Positions 53,711 to 61,058 of a stretch of DNA of 64,000 nt are shown here, in pieces (position 1 is the stretch's first letter; every line of letters begins with the position of its first letter). Below the pieces are notes generated by a model, which worked only from the letters and a program-made list of their open reading frames with translations, was not told the origin of the DNA and searched no databases. Made by a program: the position numbers and the translations under genes. Source of the stretch: G965230615 sp965230615 (GTDB taxonomy: Bacteria > Pseudomonadota > Gammaproteobacteria > HTCC5015); NCBI GenBank assembly GCA_965230615.1, contig OZ246012.1, positions 3,348,001-3,412,000 on the forward strand, given 5' to 3'.

Positions 53711-53739
53711 CTTGTAATGGCTTGTAATGGCTTGTAATC
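53711..53739 (+). repeat. Tandem CTTGTAATGG repeat
   Basis: Two perfect decamers CTTGTAATGG followed by a nine-base third copy CTTGTAATC, ~200 bp upstream of the dehydrogenase start. Possibly a cluster of regulator sites, spaced one helical turn apart. Confidence 0.7.
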
Positions 53740-54097
53740 AATAGTGTCTGATTTCTTGTCATTTTCTTAACGTTGTACTCATACCTTTGGGGGATGTAAA
53801 AGCCAGTAAAGTTTGTAATTCGATCACAAAACTGTCATAGGGGGAGAACAGTAATAAACTAGCATAGTAACTGTAAATAAAAGTAAAAAGGCTTTATTTT
53901 TCAATGTGTTAACGCTAGTATACACCCTTCTGTCGGGCCCTTTTACAATACATCGCATACGCATTAGTCTTATCGCAACGCCCTCATTCCATTGGGGGAT
54001 GGTGTGTACTCATCAAGGATGCTGAAATAGCCTTCACGCTAGAGCCAGTGCTTGCCTGTGATTTTTGTTTGTTTCTGATAAGTGATCTGCAGGCAAA

Positions 54098-54113
54098 TGA
54101 CGAATTGTCGTCA
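54098..54113. promoter_or_regulatory. Palindromic candidate binding site for PrsR
   Basis: A perfect inverted repeat TGACGA-N4-TCGTCA. It lies ~140 bp upstream of the -24 box, the usual distance for an enhancer bound by an NtrC-type activator. PrsR, encoded in the downstream operon, is such a protein. Binding is inferred. Confidence 0.5.
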
Positions 54114-54245
54114 AGCCACTGTTAGCGGTTCGTCGAAGCAGTTGAATTTTCGTCTTCGGTTAATACTTATGCTGATGGTGAGAGAAAACTAAATTCTCTT
54201 TTAAAAACAATAGCTTGCTTAGGTATCGGTTTTTTTTACAAAGCC

Positions 54246-54261
54246 TGGCACGGTATCTGCT
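54246..54261 (+). promoter_or_regulatory. Sigma-54 promoter of the exopolysaccharide operon
   Basis: TGGCACG at the -24 region and CTGCT at the -12 region, with the GG and GC dinucleotides exactly 12 bp apart as in the consensus TGGCAC-N5-TTGC. One mismatch in the -12 element (C for T). It faces the priming glycosyltransferase gene. Confidence 0.75.
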
Positions 54262-54483
54262 CTACAGGTAGTCGTTGCAAGGGCAAACACAAGCTCGGCA
54301 GTTTTTTAAGTAAGTAATAATAAGTTAAAAAATATCAGGTGTTTCAGTTAGCAATGAACCTGGCTGGCTGAGATAAGAATAACTCTAAAATGACCTGGTA
54401 GAAAATGATAACTGTAGGAGCAAGCAGCATAAGCCCGCTACAGCTAATTTTAATAAATATTTTGGGAAGCTTTGGAGATTGAA

Positions 54484-55881
54484 ATGAGTGTCCGCCTCTT
54501 TAATCATTATTTTAATTTGCCTTTCTTATTGTTAGGTTTGGGCGAGGCTATTGTTTTTATATCGTCTGTTTATATGGCGATGACTTTTTGTCTGGTGAGT
54601 GATCTATGTGCGACGCAAGGCCAGTTTTATGAAGTAATGCCATACGCGTTTATCTTTAGCGGCATTATGTTACTCAGTATGCTGGCGATGGGTTTGTATC
54701 AGGTTCGTTTAGAAGGCTACAGCTATGTGATGGCTCGCATTGTGATGGGCTTTGTGTTTGGTGGTGTCGCTTTAATGGCGATTGCGTTTATGTTTACTAC
54801 CTTGCAAATTGATATGACCTCGACGCTGTCAATATTCCTGATGTCATTTATTGCTGTTTGTATTATTCGCCTTATTTTTCTAAGCACCGTTGATACAACA
54901 TTTTTGAAACGCCGCATTCTTATTTACGGTGCAGGCCGTAAAGCGGATAGCGTATTAGAGCGTTTTCAAAACAAAATTGATCAACGTGGATTTGTCATTG
55001 TCGGCTGTGTGCATACTCACGGTGATCCTGATGTCAGCTCAATTAAACGTGTGTTACGGCCAAATAAGCCATTGTGTGAGTTTGCGCGTGAGCTGGGTGT
55101 TGATGAAATTGTTGATGCAGTAGATGATCGTCGTAGCAAGCTGCCTTTAAAAGAACTGCTTGATTGTAAAGCTTCAGGCATCAACGTTATTAACCTATTG
55201 ACATTTTTTGAGCGTGAATCTGGCTATGTCAATGTGAATCTGCTTGATCCGAGCTGGATTATTTTCTCGGATGGCTTTAAGCAAACAACATTAAAAGCGG
55301 TATTTAAGCGTTCGCTGGATATGGTCGCAAGCTTGACCTTATTAATGTTGGCTTGGCCAATCATGCTGATCACTGCTTTGGCTATCTGGCTAGAGAGCAA
55401 TTTCAATGGCCCAATTTTTTACACACAAGAACGTGTAGGAGAAAAGGGCGAGTTATTCAAGATTTATAAGTTCCGCAGTATGCGCACTGATGCAGAGCAA
55501 AATGGTGCTGTATGGGCGCGTAAGAATGATGATCGTATTACTCGAGTCGGTGGGTTTATTCGTAAGACGCGTATCGATGAGTTGCCGCAGATATTTAATG
55601 TTTTCAAAGGCGATATGAGCTTTGTTGGTCCACGTCCTGAGCGCCCTGAATTCGATAATATGCTCAAAGAAAAAATTGCGTACTATGAGCAACGCAATCA
55701 AATCAAGCCTGGTATTACGGGTTGGGCCCAACTATGTTATCCATACGGTGCTTCAGATAAAGATGCGCTTGAGAAGTTGCAATATGACTTGTATTACGTC
55801 AAAAACCAAAGCTTCTTTCTGGACTTGATTATTTTGTTCAGAACATTTGAGGTGGTGGTTTTTGGTAAAGGTGCAAGGTAG
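54484..55881 (+). CDS. Polyprenyl-phosphate sugar-1-phosphate transferase, XrtA/PEP-CTERM-associated
   Basis: A 465-residue priming enzyme that puts the first sugar phosphate on undecaprenyl phosphate. Four or five N-terminal membrane helices (~15-140), a Rossmann-like middle (ILIYGAGRKADSVL) and a C-terminal catalytic domain with KRSLDMVASL, GPIFYTQERVGEKGE, YKFRSMRTDAE and RIDELPQIFNVFKGDMSFVGPRPE (here split: RIDELPQIFNV, MSFVGPRPE). This matches the EpsB-like family of exosortase loci. The start is ATG 54484 with GGAG six bases upstream; a TTG at 54472 would also be in frame. First gene of the sigma-54-driven unit. Confidence 0.9.
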   Translation: MSVRLFNHYFNLPFLLLGLGEAIVFISSVYMAMTFCLVSDLCATQGQFYEVMPYAFIFSGIMLLSMLAMGLYQVRLEGYSYVMARIVMGFVFGGVALMAIAFMFTTLQIDMTSTLSIFLMSFIAVCIIRLIFLSTVDTTFLKRRILIYGAGRKADSVLERFQNKIDQRGFVIVGCVHTHGDPDVSSIKRVLRPNKPLCEFARELGVDEIVDAVDDRRSKLPLKELLDCKASGINVINLLTFFERESGYVNVNLLDPSWIIFSDGFKQTTLKAVFKRSLDMVASLTLLMLAWPIMLITALAIWLESNFNGPIFYTQERVGEKGELFKIYKFRSMRTDAEQNGAVWARKNDDRITRVGGFIRKTRIDELPQIFNVFKGDMSFVGPRPERPEFDNMLKEKIAYYEQRNQIKPGITGWAQLCYPYGASDKDALEKLQYDLYYVKNQSFFLDLIILFRTFEVVVFGKGAR

Positions 55882-55897
55882 TCACGAACGCTAATAC

Positions 55898-55946
55898 CTT
55901 TGCGGGCCTTGCTGGTGTTGTTGATAGTGAGGCCGCAAAGGGGTTT
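55898..55946 (+). terminator. Terminator-like hairpin after the priming transferase gene
   Basis: CCTTTGCGGGCC (55898-55909) pairs with GGCCGCAAAGG (55930-55940) with one bulged G, followed by GGTTTT. With the long loop it may be a partial terminator that lowers expression of the downstream prs genes. Confidence 0.5.
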
Positions 55947-56019
55947 TGTAGTGTTGGGTGCGCTAAAGCTTATCAATAAGCGGTTTCATTAAGAACTCCT
56001 GAGAGCATATTGTGTCATT

Positions 56020-58128
56020 ATGAGCGAGTCATGGGTAAATAATATTGGTGTGTTTAGTTATGCAGCAGGTGCAGTGTTGTATGCTATTTTCGCCCTGTTG
56101 TTATTAACTAGCTGGCGCGGTAAGCGGCAGGGTGGTTTGTTTGTCGGGGTTGTCGTATTTAGCGCAATATGGTGTGGCTTGCTGGCGATCAATAACTACG
56201 GTCAGCCTTTTTCATTAGGTGCAATCTTTGTTTTAGAGGCAGGCCGCTACTTAGGGTGGCAGCTGTTTCTTGTTTCATTGCTCAGTGGTCAAGCATCGTT
56301 ATTGGCAATGCGTGAACAAACATTGCCGCGTTTCGTATTGTTTAATGCAGTGGCTGCTGTTTTGGTGGCAGTGTTGTTGTTAGCTGGCATGTTGAATAAT
56401 GCTGAAGGGCAACCGCAGACCGTGGTGCCTTTTACAGTATTGTTAATAATGACGTTAGCAGGCTTGGTACTGGTTGAACAAATATATCGAAATACGCCCG
56501 ATACGCAGCGCTGGTCAATTAAGTTTTTGTGTATAGGTGTCGGCGCTTTATTTGCCTATGATTTATATCAATACTCGCACGGCTTACTGTTTCGGCGTCT
56601 TGGCTTGGATATTTGGAATGCGCGCGGAGTTGTTAATGCGCTAACAATACCGTTGATTGCTGTTGCGGTAGCGCGTAATCCACAGTGGTCGTTAAATATA
56701 TTTGTTTCAAGGCAGGTTGTGTTTTACTCAACCACGTTGATTGGTGCTGGGGTTTATTTACTGGCAATGGCGCTAAGCGGTTACTATATTCGGCTTTATG
56801 GTGGTGATTGGGGTGCGGTTGCGCAAATAATATTCTTGTTCGGTGCCGCTATCGTATTGGCTTTGATTATGTTCTCCTCACAAGCTAAAACAACCTTGCG
56901 GGTGTTTTTGGCGAAGCATTTCTTTAGTAATAAATATGACTATCGTGTGGAATGGTTGCGCTTGATCGATATTTTGTCAACGCCAACCGATAATATGAGT
57001 TTGCAGCAGCGAGCCATCAAAGGTCTAGTGCGAATTTGTAATGCGCGCGGCGGTGGTATCTGGCAATTAAACGATATGGGTAAGTATGAAGTTGTCAGTG
57101 ACTGGAATATGCAGCGTCCACACCATGCGGGTGTGACTGCGGATGATCCTTTTATTAAGTTTATGACGGAAAAAAAATGGATTGTCAATGTGCTGGAGGA
57201 CTGTCAAGAGGGCTGTGCCTTGCCTGAGTGGTTTGAACAGTTCGAATCTGCCTGGCTAATTGTGCCGCTGATTCATGAAGAGTCTTTGTTTGGCTTTATG
57301 GTGCTTGAGCATGCTGGTAATCCGCGAAAAATTACCTGGGAAGATACCGATTTGCTGAAGACGGTTGGTCGTCAGGTTGCTAGTTATTTAGCTTTTGATA
57401 ATGCGGCAGAGCAGTTGTTACAAGGTAAGCAGTTTGATGCTTACAATAAGCTGGCTGCATTTGTGATACATGATATTAAAAATTTAGTGTCACAGTTGTC
57501 ATTGGTTACTCAAAACGCTGTGCAGCATATGAATAATCCTTTGTTTGTCAAAGATGCAATGCAGACGATTGATAATTGCGTCAATAAGATGAATGATTTG
57601 TTGCGGCAGCTGCAAAAAAACAGTCAGGGCTTGATCGCTAAAGAAACTGTCATTTTCGATGAGTTTGTTGAGCAAATTGCTGCTGAATGTGCTGGCCGTT
57701 CGCCGGTTCCTGATGTTAAGTTGGGTTGTAAAAGTGTTGAGTTGTTAGCAGAAAAAGATCGCTTGGGTATGATGTTGCGGCACTTAATTTCGAATGCGCA
57801 GGATGCGACGCCGCCTGATGGTGAAATTATTGTGACGACCAGCTTTACTCAAGGCAAGGTTTCACTGTTAGTGAAAGATAATGGTTGTGGTATGTCGGAA
57901 GAGTTTGTGCAGAAACGCCTGTTTCGTCCTTTTGATTCAACAAAAGAGAATAAAGGGATGGGTGTTGGTGCGTTTGAAGTGAAAGAATATATTCATTCTA
58001 TCGGTGGTGCTATTGCTGTGAATAGCAAATTAGGAGACGGTACGGAGTTTTTAATAAGCCTGCCGTTAGAGCAAAAACATTTATTGGAAAAATCTACGGA
58101 AAAAATTGAGGTGGCACATGTCAGTTAA
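56020..58128 (+). CDS. prsK: XrtA/PEP-CTERM system histidine kinase PrsK
   Basis: A 702-residue membrane sensor kinase. The N-terminal ~290 residues have about eight to ten membrane helices, followed by a GAF-like domain (~310-450) and the kinase core: H-box FVIHDIKNLVSQL (~484-496), N-box HLISNAQDATP (~588-598), G1 DNGCGM (~621-626) and FDSTKENKGMGVG (~637-649). The HDIKN variant of the H-box and the multi-helix sensor are typical of PrsK. The gene overlaps prsR by 11 bases, so they are co-translated as a two-component pair. Confidence 0.93.
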   Translation: MSESWVNNIGVFSYAAGAVLYAIFALLLLTSWRGKRQGGLFVGVVVFSAIWCGLLAINNYGQPFSLGAIFVLEAGRYLGWQLFLVSLLSGQASLLAMREQTLPRFVLFNAVAAVLVAVLLLAGMLNNAEGQPQTVVPFTVLLIMTLAGLVLVEQIYRNTPDTQRWSIKFLCIGVGALFAYDLYQYSHGLLFRRLGLDIWNARGVVNALTIPLIAVAVARNPQWSLNIFVSRQVVFYSTTLIGAGVYLLAMALSGYYIRLYGGDWGAVAQIIFLFGAAIVLALIMFSSQAKTTLRVFLAKHFFSNKYDYRVEWLRLIDILSTPTDNMSLQQRAIKGLVRICNARGGGIWQLNDMGKYEVVSDWNMQRPHHAGVTADDPFIKFMTEKKWIVNVLEDCQEGCALPEWFEQFESAWLIVPLIHEESLFGFMVLEHAGNPRKITWEDTDLLKTVGRQVASYLAFDNAAEQLLQGKQFDAYNKLAAFVIHDIKNLVSQLSLVTQNAVQHMNNPLFVKDAMQTIDNCVNKMNDLLRQLQKNSQGLIAKETVIFDEFVEQIAAECAGRSPVPDVKLGCKSVELLAEKDRLGMMLRHLISNAQDATPPDGEIIVTTSFTQGKVSLLVKDNGCGMSEEFVQKRLFRPFDSTKENKGMGVGAFEVKEYIHSIGGAIAVNSKLGDGTEFLISLPLEQKHLLEKSTEKIEVAHVS

Positions 58129-59473
58129 AAATCCCAAGTTGCTAGTAGTTGAGGACGATCAGGGCTTGCAGAAGCAATTGCGCTGGGGGTTTGATGGGTT
58201 TGATGTAGTAACAGCAGGTGATAGAGAGTCAGCACTTGCTTGCGTCAAAGCGCATAACCCAGCTGTTGTGACCTTGGATTTGGGTTTGCCTCCTGACCCG
58301 GATGGCAGCAGTGAAGGTCTGGCGACATTGCAAGAAATTATCAAGTTATCGCCATATACAAAAGTAATCATGGTGACAGGCAATGATGAGCGTGAACATG
58401 CAGTAAATGCTATTGCTATGGGTGCGTATGACTTTTTTATGAAGCCTATTGATATGGATGCATTAAAACTCATTGTGAGTCGGGCATATAATCTTTATCA
58501 GCTGGAACGTGAAAACCGGCAATTGCAAAAAAGTCGGATGATGACGCCTTTGCCTGGGTTAATTGCCAGCAGTCAGCGTATGCTGAAGGTTTGTCGTGAT
58601 ATTGAAAAGGTTGCGCCATCTGATGTGACGGTGCTGTTGCAGGGTGAAAGTGGTACAGGTAAAGAGTTACTGGCCAAAGCGGTGCATGAATTAAGCGCGA
58701 GAGAAGGCAATAATTTTATTGCAATTAATTGTGCAGCCATTCCCGAGGCCTTGCTTGAGAGCGAGTTGTTTGGGTATGAAAAAGGTGCCTTCACCGGTGC
58801 TTATCAACGCACGATAGGTAAAATTGAGCGTGCCCAGAGTGGTACCTTGTTTCTCGACGAGATTGGTGATTTGCCAATGTCTTTGCAGGCCAAGCTGTTG
58901 CGATTCTTGCAAGAGAAGTCAATCGAGCGTTTAGGTGGTCAGAAAGAAATTGCGGTTGATGTCAGAATTGTGGCGGCAACACACCAGGATTTAAAAGAGC
59001 TTATCAAGGCGGGTAAGTTTAGAGAAGATTTGTATTATCGCTTGTCGCAAGTCAGTTTGGATGTGCCGCCATTGCGTAGTCGTCCTGGTGATGCAGCAGC
59101 AATTGCTAACGCGCTTTTCAAAAATTATGCGGATGAGTTTGCTAAGCCAGGTTTGAAGTTAACCAGCGATGCTTTGTTGGCCATTGAAAACTACATGTGG
59201 CCAGGTAATATTCGCGAGCTGGAAAATCGTCTTAAGCAAGTTGCTATTATGTCAGATAAAAAGCATATCTCACCTGAGGACTTGGGGCTGCCGACGAACT
59301 ATTCTGAGGCGGAAGCTTTTTCCTTGGCTTTATACCGCGAGCGTGCTGAACGTCAGGCGCTTGAGCGTGCTCTAGGGGCAAATAGTGGTAATATTTCACG
59401 TGCGGCTAAAATGTTAAACATTAGTCGCCCAACGTTATATGACTTGATGAATAAACATAATTTTAAGTGCTAA
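58118..59473 (+). CDS. prsR: PEP-CTERM-box sigma-54 response regulator PrsR
   Basis: A 451-residue NtrC-type regulator. Receiver domain with the phosphorylatable Asp in VVTLDLGLPPDPDG (~48-61), AAA+ domain with Walker A GESGTGKELLAKAV (~173-186), sigma-54-contacting GAFTGA (~227-232) and a C-terminal Fis-type helix-turn-helix NISRAAKMLNISRPTLYDL (~427-445). The ATG at 58118 has GAGG six bases upstream and lies inside the end of prsK. It should activate sigma-54 promoters of polysaccharide and PEP-CTERM genes, including probably the one at 54246. Confidence 0.94.
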   Translation: MSVKNPKLLVVEDDQGLQKQLRWGFDGFDVVTAGDRESALACVKAHNPAVVTLDLGLPPDPDGSSEGLATLQEIIKLSPYTKVIMVTGNDEREHAVNAIAMGAYDFFMKPIDMDALKLIVSRAYNLYQLERENRQLQKSRMMTPLPGLIASSQRMLKVCRDIEKVAPSDVTVLLQGESGTGKELLAKAVHELSAREGNNFIAINCAAIPEALLESELFGYEKGAFTGAYQRTIGKIERAQSGTLFLDEIGDLPMSLQAKLLRFLQEKSIERLGGQKEIAVDVRIVAATHQDLKELIKAGKFREDLYYRLSQVSLDVPPLRSRPGDAAAIANALFKNYADEFAKPGLKLTSDALLAIENYMWPGNIRELENRLKQVAIMSDKKHISPEDLGLPTNYSEAEAFSLALYRERAERQALERALGANSGNISRAAKMLNISRPTLYDLMNKHNFKC

Positions 59474-59479
59474 TAATTT

Positions 59480-61042
59480 ATGAATGAAAGGTCTTTACAG
59501 GACTTAAAGCATTCGCCGGTGTTAGCCGGCATTGTTTTTTTAGGCGTATTAGCATTTATTTACCATCAAACGGTTTTGCAGCTGTTTGCTTTATGGTTTG
59601 GTGATAATAGTCATTCTTATTCGCATGGTTCGCTATTGTTGCTGGTGAGCTGTTACTTGCTTTATAAAAAGATCAAAGACCATAACTTGAGTATTAGTAA
59701 TCAAGTAAGCTCCTTGCTACTTATGTTGTCTCTGGGTGGAAGCTTGTTATGGTTTTTGGCCGGTTTGGGGCAGGTACAGATAGTGCAATATATTGCCCTG
59801 GTATTGTTGGTTTTTTTTGCGCTATCGGCAGTATATGGCTCTAATAGTTTTAAGTTGTTTGCTTTGCCGGTTTTTTTATTGTTGTTTGCGCTGCCGATGT
59901 GGGAGTTTTTTACCGAAGTGCTGCGCTGGATCACCATTCGCAATGTGGGATTTATATTAAATAATACCGGGATTTCTATTCTTGTTGAAGGTATGAATAT
60001 TCATGTGCCTTCGGGGGTGTTTGCTGTTGAGCCTGAGTGCAGCGGCTTGGGGCAGTTTATTGTCGCCTTGGCGGTGGCTGTGGTTTATGTCGATATCAGT
60101 GGTCTGTCGTTGCGCAATAGCTTATTGGTGATTGCGTTGGCTGCTCTGGTTGCCATTGTAAGTAATACTGTCAGGATTTATGTGGTGGTATTGGTTGGTC
60201 ACTTTACTGATATGCAACACCCAATGGTGGCTGACCATGCCAATGTTGGGCGTGTGATCTTTGCTATTATCATTTTTGCGTTTTTCTTTGTGTTAAACCG
60301 CTATGTAGTGCAGGCGCCCGAGCAAGAAACATCCCAGTCGTCACCGTCGCCAGTAGCGGATACGACAGTTTCCGTGGTAGGCGGTAAATCGGCAAGCCCA
60401 GCGCGTGGCTTTTTAGGTTTGTCTAATCTTTTAGGGGTATTGGCTGCAGTGGTTGTTGGTCCTGTTTTACTGCTGCTGTACTCAGTGCCGAATAGTCATG
60501 ATATGCCTTTGGCTGAATTGCCCGAAGCGATGCAGGGTTGGGATAGCACTTATCAGCAAGGGCGGCCCTGGCAGCCACGCATTGCGGCACACGACTATTT
60601 TGTTGCAGGTAATTATACAGATGCCAAAGGCGATCTGGTAGAATTACGGATCTATCAGTTCTTTGCAGGCGAGCAAGGCAGGGAAGCTGTTAATGATAAT
60701 AATAGTATGGCTGATAAAGTTAACTGGCATTTATCCTCCGCGAGCAAGCTATCGCGACCTATTCACGACTTGGCTACATTCAATGATGTAGAAGAGTCGC
60801 TGATCAATAAACATAATGGTGTAGAAAAATTGGTTTGGCACTGGTACCAGATAGGAGATTCTGGTACTAGTAATAAATCGCTGGCCAAGTTGCTGGGTAT
60901 ATGGGGCAGGCTGTCAGGCATGAATGAGGAGCGGCTTATTGTGGTGTCGACTGATATCAATAGTGATGAGGCTCAAGCCCGGCAGAGACTAGAGCGTTTT
61001 GTTGCCACCTGGGCAACATACGGAAATAAGTGGAATGATTAG
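59480..61042 (+). CDS. xrtA: Exosortase A with fused EpsI domain
   Basis: A 520-residue membrane protein. The N-terminal ~280 residues, with about eight helices, hold the exosortase catalytic triad: Cys in EPECSGLGQF (~182-191), Arg in SNTVRIYVV (~229-237) and His in ADHANVGRVIF (~254-264). After a Ser/Pro-rich linker (~285-310) and one more helix comes an EpsI domain (~345-515). Exosortase A cleaves PEP-CTERM anchors of exported proteins and hands them on to a further acceptor; the fused EpsI part is tied to polysaccharide production. No PEP-CTERM substrate is encoded in this window. Seven bases after prsR and overlapping the upstream end of prsT's leader. Confidence 0.93.
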   Translation: MNERSLQDLKHSPVLAGIVFLGVLAFIYHQTVLQLFALWFGDNSHSYSHGSLLLLVSCYLLYKKIKDHNLSISNQVSSLLLMLSLGGSLLWFLAGLGQVQIVQYIALVLLVFFALSAVYGSNSFKLFALPVFLLLFALPMWEFFTEVLRWITIRNVGFILNNTGISILVEGMNIHVPSGVFAVEPECSGLGQFIVALAVAVVYVDISGLSLRNSLLVIALAALVAIVSNTVRIYVVVLVGHFTDMQHPMVADHANVGRVIFAIIIFAFFFVLNRYVVQAPEQETSQSSPSPVADTTVSVVGGKSASPARGFLGLSNLLGVLAAVVVGPVLLLLYSVPNSHDMPLAELPEAMQGWDSTYQQGRPWQPRIAAHDYFVAGNYTDAKGDLVELRIYQFFAGEQGREAVNDNNSMADKVNWHLSSASKLSRPIHDLATFNDVEESLINKHNGVEKLVWHWYQIGDSGTSNKSLAKLLGIWGRLSGMNEERLIVVSTDINSDEAQARQRLERFVATWATYGNKWND

Positions 61043-61058
61043 AAGGTGGGAGAAAAAT

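Larger units (their letters stand above)
53510..54483. other. Long intergenic control region of the polysaccharide locus
   Basis: About 970 bp between divergent genes with no convincing coding frame. It holds a tandem decamer repeat (53711-53739), a perfect palindrome (54098-54113), a TTCGTC-rich patch around 54130-54160 and a sigma-54 promoter (54246-54261). The sigma-54 transcript would have a ~210-base leader. Confidence 0.75.

Noticed and set aside
54270..54420. Cyclic di-GMP (GEMM) riboswitch in the polysaccharide leader
   Set aside because: A GGGCAAAC string is present near 54281, but the matching second stem with GACGCAAAGCC and the tetraloop receptor are missing.
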